From: Miscanthus floridulus
Lineage: Eukaryota; Streptophyta; Magnoliopsida; Poales; Poaceae
Length of the DNA stretch: 64,000 nucleotides
NCBI RefSeq assembly: GCF_019320115.1
Contig: NC_089589.1
Location: forward strand, 23,131,273 to 23,195,272
Direction: 5' to 3'
The position numbers and the translations under genes were made by a program. Below, piece by piece: positions 11,481 to 24,000 of this stretch. Under the pieces are notes generated by a model. It had not been told where the DNA came from and did not search any database. It worked only from the letters and a program-made list of their open reading frames with translations. Position 1 is the stretch's first letter. Each line of letters begins with the position of its first letter.

Positions 11481-11835
11481 CAAGCAAGCTCGAGAAATTG
11501 CGTGGAAATATCCGTGCGTATGACATTGTGAAAATATTGTAAAGTAACCCCCTAAATTTGTATTTGTATATAGATTATCCACCTCCATCGTTACTAAAAT
11601 TAACATAAAAACCCCTGAATCTGTATGTAAATCACCTACTTATTATTTACTATAAAAAATTTGACAGTCTAATGATCCACATATTCTTCTTCTTAATTAC
11701 TCACTTAAGTAAATAAATGTATTATATTTGTCATAATAAAAAAAGAACATGTGTATAATAAGAATGCTTGAAGCAATGAGCATACATGATGTATTTTTCC
11801 GTCAGACATACCTAGCTCAAGCAAAAATTTCTTTT
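11475..11835. other. Upstream flank of NLR copy 1; nothing recognised
   Basis: AT-rich sequence upstream of the predicted promoter, also present in unit 2. No coding or repeat signal was seen. Confidence 0.4.
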
Positions 11836-12391
11836 TCGAAAGATCCGTTACCGGCTTTCATTGATAAGATTAGAGAATAATTACAGTAAAAGTTCTGGCA
11901 CAAGCTACGCCAACACCCATTTATGCTCGGAGCTCAGCTAAGTGAGGTCCAAGCCACCCCTGGTTTGCCTGAGGACTAATTTATATACGTTGGAGGAACA
12001 ACTAGGCCATTTGCCATTTCTGGCTGATCAACTACATGAGACTGGACGTCGTTCTGCCCGGCAGTATAAGTTGCAGCCCTTTGTTTCCTGCATGTTCCCA
12101 CGTATTGGCTTCATCATAGATGGATTCCATAATCTTCTGCACTTGCCTGCATTCCTTCATGAAAACTTTGCTGTTTCTTTCACGCCACACTTCCCAGATG
12201 GTCAACACGATCAGTGATCTCAGCCCTTCCATCATTGGTGACGGTAGTCTGTTCGTCATATGAAGAAACCACTCCTTGACATTATCTGCATCTTCCCAAT
12301 TTGCCGGCTGCAGGCACGGTGCTCTCACCCATAGCCCCATCCTTTCCCATATCGTTTTGACCACCGGACACTCAAGCAAAAATCTCAACTA
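11836..12391 (-). mobile_element. LINE 3'-end fragment with part of the reverse-transcriptase zinc-binding region
   Basis: The minus-strand frame 12388-12032 contains FLLECPVVKTIWER and IWEVWRERNSKVF. This is the pattern (C-P...W, then W-x-x-R-N-x-x-x-F) that ends the ORF of plant L1-type LINEs after the zf-RVT motif. The upstream reverse transcriptase is absent, so this is a 5'-truncated insertion. It is duplicated at 50100-50456 in unit 2. Confidence 0.6.
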
Positions 12392-13159
12392 AAGATATCT
12401 CAAACATACATGCATTTTTAAAACGTGTCTTGAAAGCCCATGCAGGATGGGTTGGTTAAATCAACACAGTACTACCAATGGGTGAAAGCCGGAGAAAGAA
12501 GGGATCAGAGTAACAAGAGGATACTCTGTTAGAGCTGCTGCAGTACGTAAAAGCCCTCCCAAGTTAGGGCTCATATTTTTATTTGTGGGCTACTATACTT
12601 TTGCTGGCTAAATTTTTGGGACTCAAGTCCTTCAAGAGCCCTTAAATAAGGGCTCCTGCTACTGGCACATAGATGATTCTTCAGACAGACAAAATCGACT
12701 TTTAGGAACAATTTTTGAAACAGCAGCTATGCTATGATTGTAGAAACAAGAATTTTTCATAGGTTGTTTGAAAACAACCCTGTTTTTTTAAAAAAAAAAT
12801 AAAAAAATATTTTAATGTGCCAAGGGCTACAGTCACCTCTTGCGCATGCATCTCTCCTGCACACCGCACCCTGAAGTCACTTGTAACAAAGATGCTACCT
12901 CTTTGTATTAACATTTATGAATCTTGTATTGATAATTTTAGCTACTAAAGAGTATCAAATGCAAAATCGTTCAACTATAATGTTTTAGAACAAATGACAC
13001 ACTCCAATTTTGGTATACGCTATGTCTCCACCGAAGGTAGTTTGAGAACTTCAAAAACTTTAAATTCAAAATTTTGATATTTTCAAATTTTCAACTGATA
13101 TCATTTAAGATAATTAAGAATTTATCAACTACAATGTTTGAGATCTTGTCCAACTCTAC
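12392..13159. other. Non-coding flank, AT-rich
   Basis: No gene was seen. Positions 12570-12655 resemble a scrap of a TIR element (GGGCTC...GAGCCC). Unit 2 carries the same stretch (50457-51790), split by a miniature CACTA-type insertion. Confidence 0.4.
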
Positions 13160-14597
13160 TATTATAATATAGATTTTGTTTTTCATCTGATATCATTTAA
13201 GATAATTATGAATTTATTTGGTTGGCAGCTATTTTCAAGGTTAGTTGACTTAGTCAGCCGTCCCTGAAAATTGATTTCTAAAAATGGTAGTAAATAAATG
13301 CATAGATTTTTAGAGACGGTTTTTATTAAGCTAACTTCCATAGGAAATCCGGTTTGTAAGCTACAGGGCATTAAACATTTATAGAGGCAGGACTCTTAAA
13401 AATAGGAGGCGGTTATTGTAAAAATGATTTTTGTGGTAGTATACCACTTTTACACATGGGACCGATCCATGAGCTTATTAGAGCAAGGCCAATAATATGC
13501 ATTGGCCCTCTGTTTGTTGTATGTACATTTATTTACTGTCCACTTATATAGTAGTTGGCTAATCTATGATTCACTTTTTTTTCTCTTGAAGTTTCTTCGT
13601 TCCTATGCATAAGCTGGCTCAGCCCACTCCTCTTCTCTCTACTCTCCTCTTTACCCGGCCACAATATAAAACCCACTTATAGACACTTCACTGTATTTAC
13701 TCGTACTCAGTTCATCACCTAGGGTTCCATGAACCATCCCGTGAACTCGGCAACTGCATTGAGTGTGCAGCGTGGAGTCAAACAAGAAGCAAAGGTAAGG
13801 CTCAACCAACAAAGTCAAACCAAAAGAGACATTATGCTACTTTGCTACTTCATCTCTAATAATGTACTCTCAACTTTTTTAGAGAGTCGAAGTATGTCAA
13901 GTTTGATTAAAACTATAAAGAGGATTATAAAGATTTATGACACCAAATAGGTATACTTGATGAAGGATCTAGTGATACTTATTTGGTATCATAAATATTA
14001 TTATTTTATCATATGAATTTGGACAAACTTAAGATACTTTAATTCTACAAGAAAATTAGAATGACATAATTTAAATTTAGAAGGGAGGGGTATCAACTTG
14101 CATGTTTGTATCACCGCGCTTGCACGCACGAGTGTGACAGTCGAGAACGTCCTGTAAAGGAAGTGGAACGTCAAGTCTCCCATGGCTGCTTAATCTACAG
14201 CTTACTCGGGTGGTGGCTGCCAATTAATGGCAGAGTGGACCTAGTGGTGATAGCATAGACACGTGGACCAAGATGAACAGTAACTATATCCTTATTTACT
14301 CAGTCCAAGGAAATTGACTTTTGGATCGATCTCAGAGTTGGGTAGCAGCGATGCCAAAGTTGCTGTGCGTACTGTTGCAAGATGGAACGAAATTAACAAT
14401 TTGATCGCCCATCTCTAGATGCACCGTGTAGATGCCATGCATGGTGCTCAACGCTCTAAACCTCGGTCCACGGGTGCCTGCCTCGAGTGGCTGGAAGCTT
14501 CACGTGTGACTGCATCGGGTGCAGGTACCATGCCAGTGAACTAATTGAGGACATCGGGTCGCTTTAACAAATGAACATTAGGGTGCCAAGTGTATTA

Positions 14598-15478
14598 GAG
14601 CGACTCCAGCATGGGCACCCAAATTAGGGCCTCTACTTTCGATTTGGGTGCTACCCCTACTTTTGTTAGCCTAATTTTTTGCTTGAACTCCAACAGTAGC
14701 ACCCAAATTTGAGCCCTCAAACCTCTTCTAGTAGATAATGATAAACAGGGCCCGCTTGCCATTATATTCTTTCTTTCTTCTTCCTCCTATTGGGCAACTC
14801 CGGGCAGATCCCGTTGACACCGGGCAGATGCAGCCAACTCCCATGGGCGAGGTCGGCTCTGGCCGCTGTGGCCCCGTACGTGGGCACTCCGTCAGGTGAG
14901 CTCCCGGTGGTCCTCGGCCTGGCCGCGCGAGTAGCGCGCGGACACCGCATGCAGGCACTGTGAGCAGAGTAGGGTCTGGCCACGTGAGCAAGGTGGCGGA
15001 CCGCCGTGGGTCTAGCCACATGAGCAACGAGGCGGACTGCCGTGGCTGGGCAGCAGAGCAGTGCGGTCTGAAGAAGACGGAGCTCTCGAGGCAACTAGCG
15101 CCTCCATGGTGTGCCCAGCGCGTCATCATGGGTCCGCCATGGGGAGCCCGGGTCTACCGCGCCAGGTGTCACATTCGGCCGATAAATCTCCATGCAGACG
15201 CGCGGTACTGGAGTAGTGTCTCGTGGCGGAAAACGACAAGCGCGGAGGAAAAAAAACTAGGGCGCGAGCAGGGAAGGATCGAGCGGACGGGGAAAATGAA
15301 TGAAACGGTCTTTTGCACGCATGGCCTAGATCCCCACGAAAGGGTGCCGGAGAGAGAATTTGGGTGACCATCTAAATTTGGGTGCTCTAGTTGGGACCCT
15401 CCTGGAGCTATGATTTTGGGCTAGGCACCCGTATTTAGCTATGGGGGCTCAAATAGAGACCACGCTGAAGTTGCTCTC
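14598..15478. mobile_element. Non-autonomous TIR element
   Basis: The ends are imperfect inverted repeats: GAGCGACTCCAGCATGG on the left, and CCACGCTGAAGTTGCTCTC on the right, which is the complement of GAGAGCAACTTCAGCGTGG. The interior is GC-rich with no convincing gene. Similar ends are common in grass hAT/Harbinger-like elements, so the superfamily is uncertain. In copy A2 only the right part (about 28280-28723) remains. Confidence 0.5.
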
Positions 15479-16226
15479 ATATTGTCACTGCTTTGACACG
15501 ATGAAATGGTACCTAGCTAGGTCGCTCGGTCCAGCTGAATTATTCATCTACGCACACGGTAGGTGCAAGCCAGATCAATCAGAATCATATTCATGCAGAC
15601 AGCGACAGAAAATTCAGTCGAGAACGACCAATACTCGCTACTTAGCAAATGCCACGTGAAAATGAAGATGATGCTTCGACTACCTCTACCAAAGAGTGCC
15701 ACGCCGGCGGCTCCACGCTTCTGAAGATGGCCTCGACCACGCTGCTGCCACACTAGTCGGCTACGCAGCCATGGCCTGGCCTGGCCGGGCGGAGCCATCG
15801 GCTTCGTCTACCTCCAGCGAAGCACACCACACCAGCGGCTCCACGCTTCTGAAGACAGCCTCGACCACGCCGACATCACACCAGTCGGCAGCAATTTGAA
15901 TGTACCAGAATCTAGACGAGAACTAGGGACAAGTTTAGTTAGATGCATTTGCAATTTGAAAATATAGGGACCTGGTCGAGAACTTAGAACAAATTCAGGG
16001 ACCTGCAGTGAAATTTACTCATTAATAAATATATCCTAATGTATGTAGGTTGATTCTACTTTATGTTAATAACCGAAATATATAGCACGAATCATGTCGC
16101 AACTATACCAGCCATGAAGTTACCAGACATCGGACATGCTGTCGGGCTTAGCTGTGCCGAACTGGTTCTGAGACAAAATACAAAATAGAGGATTTGCTGG
16201 GACGTGGGCTCAAGCTACTGCACTAG

Positions 16227-17209
16227 CACTACTATAGAATTGATAATCACTTCTGCCACTTTCACTACCAGTTTGCTGAAAACTGACGTTGATATTCATC
16301 ACCGTCGGTTCATATTACGAACCGTTACTGGTAACACGAACCGGCGGTGATAACCTATCATTATAGCCAGTTTGTGTTACCAACCGATAGTGATGGTCGA
16401 CCCATTTTTACCACCTCTTTGTGGTACCAACCGGTGGTGAAAATCATTTCACTGACGGTTCATAATACGAACAGGCAGTGATGAATTATGCTATAGCACA
16501 ATAAAATTCATAACATTTTCGAACAAAGTTGGATGGATATAAACTTTATATCAAAGTTATGACTTTTTTATTTGAAATTGTTTACGGTCCCAGAATTATG
16601 TTTGAAGCTCTTATATTTTGAAATTCAATTTTTTTAATTGTACAAACAACCTCGGATGAAAAAAATGATCCAAAGCAAAGTTATAGATCACGCTATGTTC
16701 TACAACTTTATAATTGATAATTTTTCATTACAAATCATTTATGGTCTCAAATTTGTATATGAAGTTCTAAAATTTTGAAATTCAAATTTTTCAAATGACC
16801 TCGGATGGAAAATTGATCAAAATCAAAGTTTTAGATCTCGAGAACTACAACTTTATAGTTGATGACTTTTTCGTTTAAAACTATTTAGGGTCACAAAAGT
16901 GTGGCTGAAGTTCCCACACATTAAAATTTAAATTATTCAAACGACATCGGATGAAGAAACGACCAACATCAAAGTTATAGATCTCGATTAGAACAACAAC
17001 TTCATAGTTGATGAATTTTTCATCTAAAATCGTTTAAGGTCCTAAATATTCATTTTAAAATCCTGAGAAGTGTATACTAGGAAAGTGAATATGCCATATA
17101 GACACAAGTGGCCTAGGGTTGAGGTAGTTAGAGCAGCTATGGGTTGGGGCAGAGGTCTTAGGTTTGAATCCCAGACCGTGCAATGCGTGGATTTTTGTGT
17201 GAAAAGCCA
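16227..17209 (+). mobile_element. Non-autonomous CACTA element, left part only
   Basis: It starts CACTACTATAGAATTGATAA after the trinucleotide TAG and contains CCGNCGGTGAT-type subterminal hairpins. It is the same element as 29472-30781 but stops at 17209, where LTR sequence is joined. Confidence 0.7.
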
Positions 17210-17290
17210 CGGATCTCCAGCCTTGCTACATCAAGCAGATCCTTCCGGCTTGCTGTGTGCCAGGCGTAGTGACACGTTTTTGCGCCGACA
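17210..17290 (+). repeat. 5' LTR remnant (last ~81 bp)
   Basis: It matches the 3' LTR end (27067-27147): both contain ATCCTTCCGGCTTGCTGTGT and end TTTTTGCGCCGACA. The joined left neighbour is copy A1, not the rest of the LTR. Confidence 0.75.
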
Positions 17291-17335
17291 CACGTTCTGG
17301 CACGCGCGGTGGGACACCACAATCGTCATGGCGGC
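17291..17335 (+). other. Primer-binding-site region of the retrotransposon
   Basis: TTCTGGCACGCGCGGTGGGAC directly follows the LTR end. It has the usual look of the start of the internal domain of grass gypsy elements. The priming tRNA was not determined. Confidence 0.5.
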
Positions 17336-19460
17336 TTACAACAACAGTGACATCCTTATGGTGCCTTATGAATACTTACCTGATGAGGATAAGGATGTCA
17401 TCAGTAAAGCTATAGAAGAATTGTAGAACAAGTGTTTGTTGTCCTACACCAAGACACGTGACAATAAAGTTGTTCAGAAATATCCACTACCATGAGTTCT
17501 GTTGCATGGGCAGTCAGATACAAATGAAGCTGAAGATAGGCGTTTCTTCGTAGAGGCTATAAACAAATATGTTCATGATGCCATATTGAACCATAATACA
17601 GTTTTCTTGAACATATTCCACAACACCATGAAAGAGGTGTTTCATGGATATCCAATTGATCAGATTGGACCGGTTTACTACAATATTCCACATTCGTCGA
17701 CTCAGGGGACTAATCAAGCCGGTACTAGCCATCAAGAAGCGGTACCAGCTGGTAACGATGATGTCCAGGCAGTTTAGAGCTCATCTGAGCAAGTTCAGGG
17801 TGCTACTACTAATCAGATGAAGTATAATCCTGGACTGTCAGCGTAGCATGTGCAATAGCCGACGGGACAAGTTTAGAATCAAATGGTTAATTTTGACACA
17901 ACAGGCCAAATACCGTCGTCGGCTCAAAAAATAGTTCCATCAGTCCAAAGGATTCGTAGAGATACAGATCCTAACATCTACAACCAGAGACTTCAAGCAG
18001 CAAACCAGCAAAGGACCCAGCAGATAGAGATTCCACAAGGATATCATTATGACACAAATTATAATACCCTTCATATGATTCTAAATCCGAGGTATCAAGG
18101 TACCAAAAATTTTAATCCGCAGATGGGTCAACAATTGCAGAGAAATCCAGATTCAAGTGCTGATGAGTTGTTGCTCAGAGTGACCGAGATGATGAAGAAT
18201 CAGTTCGGTTTGAAGCCCAAAGGGCAGACCTTCTCATACAAATGCCCATATTCAGAGTGGTATGATTTGGTCACTGTTCCTACAAATTACAGGCTCCTAG
18301 AGTTTGCTAAGTTCACTGGCCAGGATAGCACAAGCACAATAGAACATCTCAGTTGGTACCTTACACAGTTGGGCAAAGCAATCGTTGAAGAGGCCCATCG
18401 AGTTTGTTTCTTTTCCTTGTCCCTATCAGGACCAGCCTTCATTTGGTTCTCATCGCTGCTAGTTAACTCCATTGCCAATTGGGCTGACCTAGAGAAGAAG
18501 TTTCATACATATTTTTACACTGGGATAAGAGAAAAGAAAATTACCAATTTAACAACTATAAGGCAGAGAACTAATGAATCGGGCACCGAGTTTCTTCATA
18601 GCTTCTGAGAGACCAGGAATTTGTGCTTCTCATTGAACTTGACCGATGATCAGCTAGCTGCTTTTGGCCGTTCAAGGAATGTTGCCAATGTGGAGAGAGA
18701 AACTACTCGGGCAAGAATTGGACAATTTAGGTCAGTTGGCTCAATGAGTGGTAGCGCTCAATAGCCAATTCCAGAATATGCGCAGAGATACCCGATTCCA
18801 GAAGAATGCCGCAATTGCCGAAGCCTATAATCCATATTCAATTGATGACAGCTATGAGGGCAACGAAGAAGAAGAGATTGCTGCAGCCGAACGGAATTGG
18901 GGTAAGAAGACAGTGATGGTGCCAAGTCCTTGGGGAAAAGGAGTTGAAGAGAGCTATGATTTCGATGTCACAAAATCGGACAAGTTCTTCGATTTCTTGC
19001 TTGAGAAGGGATAGATCAAGTTGCCCGACAATCATGTTATGTTGCCTCCCGATCAGTTGAAGAATAAGAAGTTCTGCAAATTTCATAATGCTACTTCTCA
19101 TTCTACTAATGAGTGCAGAGTTTTCCAGCAACATATACAGAGGGCTATTCAGCAAGGGAGGCTCAAATTTGATACACCTCGAAAGCTGAAAGTTAACGAT
19201 AATCCTTTCCCAAGAGATCAGAACATGGTTGATGCTAGGTTGCTCAAAAGGAAGACTAAAGTCCTAACATCAACTAGGGCCAAAGAAGCCGGAACCATCA
19301 ACCCGAAGATGCAAATATCGGCTGATGGATATAGAGAGATTGAAAGGCATCGTGACCAATAGAAGAGCCGATATGAGCAGGGAGAGACGTCAAGGGATGG
19401 GGCGACAAGGCCACATGTTACATCTCGTATTTTGTTGAATAAATGGCAGCGGTAGACAGA
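17336..19460 (+). pseudogene. gag of the gypsy element, broken by stop codons
   Basis: Translation from ATG 17330-17338 passes through open pieces 17883-18608, 18748-19014 and 19021-19362. The Retrotrans_gag core is visible at about 18230-18610: FSLSLSGPAFIWFSSL, then WADLEKKFHTYFY. A KFCKFHNATSHSTNEC motif at about 19069-19115 marks the C-terminal part. At least eight in-frame stops occur, nearly all TAG where glutamine is expected, plus a TGA where arginine is expected (18606). The protein would form the virus-like particle; here it is dead. Confidence 0.75.
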
Positions 19461-19820
19461 AAAGGATTATCAGTGTTGGTTAGAAGAGAAAGAATGCCAG
19501 CGTCAACAAGGGAAAGAGAGGTATGAAAGAAACCAAGCTGAATCACATTGGAATTATCCTTTCTTCAGACATTGTTGGAATAAAGGTTTGAAATTGCCTA
19601 CTAAAAATAATTGCCCAGAGTGCAGTGAGCAATATTAGGAGCTTGGAAGCGAGTTGTTGATCAAAATTGGGCTGATCATGGAGAAGAAGATAATGAGGAA
19701 GAATATGTTTGGCAGGAAGGGCAATGGTGTCCAGGAGGTTTGACAAGAAGCTAGAAAAGAAGGGTGCAACGCCTGAGGAACAGAGAGTTTGAATAGGCTC
19801 AGGCATCTGGTAGACCTCAA

Positions 19821-20482
19821 GTGTGGCGTGCTAAACAAACAGCCGATAGAGGTCAACTTTTGGCTAATATTGAAATGGCTTTTCTATTGCCATCGGAATT
19901 TAGAGCTCCAGCAGACCAAGAAGTTTATTCAGATTTTGATGAATCGGAGTATGAGAAGATAGTTGCCAAGCTGGCAGTTGTACATCAAGCTATATTCGAT
20001 AAGCCAGCCAAGCATCGGCACTTGAAGGCTTTATATGTGAAAGGTTTCATTGATGGGAAGCCATTGAGCAAAATGTTGGTGGATGGAAGTGCTTCTGTCA
20101 ATCTTATGCCTTATACCACTTTCTGTAAACTTGGCAAAGGACCAGGAGATTTGATTGAGACCGACATGATGCTTAAGGATTTTGGGGGTAATGCATCTAA
20201 GACCAGGGGGCAATGAACATCGAATTGACAATCAGAAGTAAAACTTTGCTCACCACATTCTTCGTCATTAGTGGGAAAGGGTCATACAGTTTACTCCTTG
20301 GTTGTGATTGGATTCATGCAAATTGTTGTGTACCGTTGACTATGCATCAGTGCTTGATTCAGTGGCATGGAGATGATGTTGAGCTGGTTCATGTTGATGA
20401 TTCTATAAGTATCGCAACAGCCGATCTAGTATATTGGGAACTGGAAGACTTCGAGTGTTTTTCTGGCAAGCTATGGGAATGA
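19821..20482 (+). pseudogene. Aspartic protease (retropepsin) of the gypsy element, broken
   Basis: The frame 19821-20216 has the retropepsin active-site region as LVDGSASVNLMPYTTF. The usual D-[ST]-G/A is D-G-S here, as in many grass gypsy elements with VDGGAS. The second half (LLTTFFVISGKGSYSLLLGCDWI) follows in another frame from 20213, so there is a frameshift near 20210. Confidence 0.7.
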
Positions 20483-20870
20483 GGCTTCATTAAGATCAAT
20501 GATGAAAGTCAATAGCCGATCCAAGCAATCGGCTCTGAGAGTTTGTTTTAATGGATAACCCGATAGATGGTACAGATGGTAAGCTAGGGCATGTCTTCAC
20601 GTCGGCCTATAAATTAAAGGAAATAGACATTGGTCCTGGAGATAGTCCTAGGCCGACGTATGTGAGCGCTAAGACGAATCTTGAGTACAAGCCAGAGTTG
20701 ATAGATTTATTAAAGGAAATTTAAAGATTGTTTTGCTTAATGAGATGTCTGGCCTAGATCGATAAATTGTTTAATCTTTGGTCTAAAGATTCTAGTGCAA
20801 CCTATCAAGAAGTGATCGATGGAAAATGTTTGAAGGAATATTATCCTAGCGTTTGGATCAACACTTGATA
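20483..20870 (+). pseudogene. pol remnant: linker before RT fused to the extreme C-terminus
   Basis: Around 20640-20755 the translation reads PRPTYVSAKTNLEYKPELIDLLKEI and then a MSGLDR-like end. This is the linker normally just before reverse transcriptase. By 20815-20865 it reads VIDGKCLKEYYPSVWINT, the normal last residues of pol. Everything between (RT, RNase H, integrase) is gone. Confidence 0.6.
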
Positions 20871-21049
20871 GCCAATTTGTTCAGTTGTCGGCTCTAACAG
20901 CCGGTACCAGAAGGTTATCACCTTTTGCTCAAAATTACCGCAGAAAGGGGGAAAAGCCGATACGAGATGTATGTCCTATAGAGCAAAAACAAATGCAGGA
21001 ACAATCATAACACTACAGAAAGTACACAGATACAATCATAGAAAAATGG

Positions 21050-24000
21050 AAGATTTTATTCGTTGATCAGTTTGCCCTAAATACAAACTAATCGAAGACA
21101 TTGTTTATCACATCGTGAGCGGATGTGATGTCCACGATAGCCTCCGCTGCATCGATGAACTCCTCGATCAAGTCCTTGTGCTACTCAGGGTTGTGGCCCA
21201 TCGGGAAATCGGTCTCCATGGTATGGAGCTCGTACCCATTCTGGACCTGCGTTGCGGCCAGCGCCACCGATGCGCCACGATGAACGCCATGAAGGGCGAT
21301 CTCCTAGATGCGGGCCGGGACGTCGTGGAGGCGGGCGTTGATGAGGGGGCCCTAGGCGTTGACAGCCGCCGTAGCCATGTTCGCCACCAGTTGGAGGGAC
21401 TCCAACTGCACCGTTAGGGCTGGTGATCACAGAAACAAAAGAGCTATCAAGATAAAGATAGTGGAAGTCAAAATAAAGGTGTTCTTGGAGTCCATCTTTC
21501 CCTCCACCATGGCGTCAGACTTGGCCAGCCGTGCCCAAGCAGCGCTGGCCTCTTCCTCGGTGGCGTGAAGGGCGGCTTGAGAGACCCCGAGGCAGATCTC
21601 AAGCTGGTTGTTTTCCCGAGTTGCCTCGGAATAATGGTTCTGGGCAGCCCTCCACTCCTAGAGGAAACGCCGGGCGTCATCGCCATTGTAAGAATTGGAG
21701 GAGTCCGACAACGAGTCTAGAGTGGAGGCAGCATCAGATGCGGCACTGGAGGGCTCACCGGCCCTACGAGGAAGCGGACAAAGGCTCTCATTCAAGATGA
21801 ACCTCTAAACAAGTTAGAGAAGTCCATTGCCACGAGCAGAAGATATCAACCCTTACCTCATACAGCAGAGACGTTGTCTCATCGGTAGATCCTCCTCTGA
21901 AACCTCCTCTGCCACGCGTTTACCCCGGTTGTCCTTGTCGGCCATAAGGTGGATTGGATCTACAAGAAGAGGGAAGAAAACAGCTACAGGGTTTGTGAAG
22001 GCGGAGAAGTGCAAAGGAATAGGAGCAGTTGTGAGTATAGATGTGTTCGAGGTCGGAACACTTGGTCGGTATTTGTAGCCACGAGGCAAGGTGGTGGACG
22101 TCTTGGGACATGCAAAAGGCAACCGCAATTAATAGGAGGTGAAGCGCCACCTCACTAATGCCGAAGAGAATGCGGCGTTGATAACTGAGGACAGAAGATT
22201 GGGCAATTTTCTTAATAAAGGCCGTGTTTTCAGATTTAATTGGATTAAGGTCAGAGGTCTGGGACCGGCTATTTTCAAATCGGCTCTTTAGCCAAGACAA
22301 GAAATACAATGGATCGACAGAAAATATGGTTATCATTGATTCTACACAAGGTACATGTTGATACACAGATTACAATTCTAGAACATCCTAGATTGCTTTC
22401 AATGCTTCTAGCCGGATAGCATTGACTTCCATGATTTGTTGTTTGTCCTCTTCGGCTGATCCAAGAATATCCTCAAGGCTACTATAGATGGCCCTGCCTT
22501 CTCTGAACTTGGTCAGCAGTTCCTGTTTCTTCTGCTTGATGGCATCGGGTATTTGAGCCAGGTTGGACTTATCGCGATCGATGACAGCTTTCATGTTCTC
22601 TAGTTCCTTCTCAAGTTTTGCACGCTTGGTTTCCAGTTGGGTCAGCTCTGGATCGATCCTGAGGGAGGAGTTCTTCAAATCATCGATCAGCTATGTTAGC
22701 TCTTTGGCCTCTTGCCTATTGGAGTTCTTCTTGGCCAATAAAGCTTCATGGTTAGACAGGTTCCTCTGAGCCTTTTCACCTTTGGGGCTTGATCTTCGAT
22801 GATAGACAAAGATGACAAGACCTTGGTAAGAACCGGGGATGAATTATCCTTAAAGGCCAAGGAGACTCTCTGCATTGAATCCACATCTTGGACCAAATTG
22901 GCTATATTCTTCTCAAGCATTGGCAATATATCCCTTAGCCGATTTCTGGTCTCTTCTGATAAAGCTTCTTTAGAAGAGGTGGCTGAGAAGCTAATTTCAT
23001 CTTCATCTAGATACTCTTCAAGGTTGAAAGAGTAGCTCGGAGCTAGAAGATTAAGTACCTATATATAAGGAAATCTTGTTAGGAGGATTGAATTAGTTGA
23101 TAATAAGATAAATGATGAAGTAAATACGGTACCTTCTCTGAGATAGCTTCCATCTGAGAAGAAGGAACGACTGATGATGCACCAATGGTATCTGGTTGAA
23201 TCAGCTCTAAACTCTCAATATTGGTATCTGCAAACATCAAGGAGGATTTTTAGTTCATGATTGTTGCAGAAGGATAAAATGGATATATGATTTTCTTACC
23301 ATTAGTTGTGTGCTGAACTGGTAAATCGATAGTCTGGGCGTCGACAACAATAGGATCATTTTCAATGCTGACAGGATCATTTCCAATAGGGAGATTGTCA
23401 GACTCCAGCTCTTGCATGAATGTATCCTCAGGGACTGTCTGGCATGGTAAATGGTCAGAGAAAGGTGAAAATTGAATAAAATTAAGAATTTTGAGGAGAT
23501 ACCTTGGCAACATCAGGGATTGAAGTGGAAAGGTTCTCATCTTCTACAGTCTTAGAAGCATCGGTTGGATCAACCGAAAATGGCTCCTCTTAAGGATCGG
23601 CCGATGAAGGTTTAGTTGATGCTAAATTAAACGCCTGGGACAATAGTTTTGCACCCAGAACCGATTGGGATGCATTGATTGATAACTGTGAAGAAAGGAA
23701 ATTAGAAGTTGAATATCATTTTGAGGAAAAGATGAATTATTTACCTAGGGAGTTGATGGTCTCGTTCTACGAAGTCTTTTCCCAGTAACAGTTTTCTGGG
23801 TTGTCCCTTGGGCTGCCTTGCGTTTTGAGGATTGATACGTTACAATGGTAGAGGCAGCTTGAATTTTCATCATTTTCTTAGTGTGGGTGCAGTTGATCCC
23901 ATTCTTGAGGCTGGACATGGTGGATGATACTCTATAAGATGCCCCTTCCTGTCCAAGCTTGGGGGATCAAATTCGGTGTCCTGAAAAGTTATGTCATAAC

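Larger units (their letters stand above)
13160..17209 (+). repeat. Duplicated segment, copy A1
   Basis: This is homologous to 27149-30521 (copy A2). The start of A1 matches A2 immediately after the 3' LTR end. A1 stops where LTR-derived sequence begins at 17210. A2 lacks about 750 bp that A1 has (about 14268-15019). The first ~440 bp also occur in unit 2 at about 51800-52250. Confidence 0.85.

Noticed and set aside
15703..15890. Short direct repeat GCGGCTCCACGCTTCTGAAGA (15706 and 15835) as a gene-like GC-rich block
   Set aside because: Only two degenerate copies ~130 bp apart and no supported reading frame. It is part of the A1/A2 segment.
16480..17060. Repeated AAAGTTRTAGATC...CAACTTTATAGTTGATGACTTTTTC blocks considered as a separate satellite
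   Set aside because: They recur as an imperfect ~100-bp pattern inside the CCGGCGGTGAT CACTA element in both A1 and A2. They are a common interior of such elements and need no separate call.
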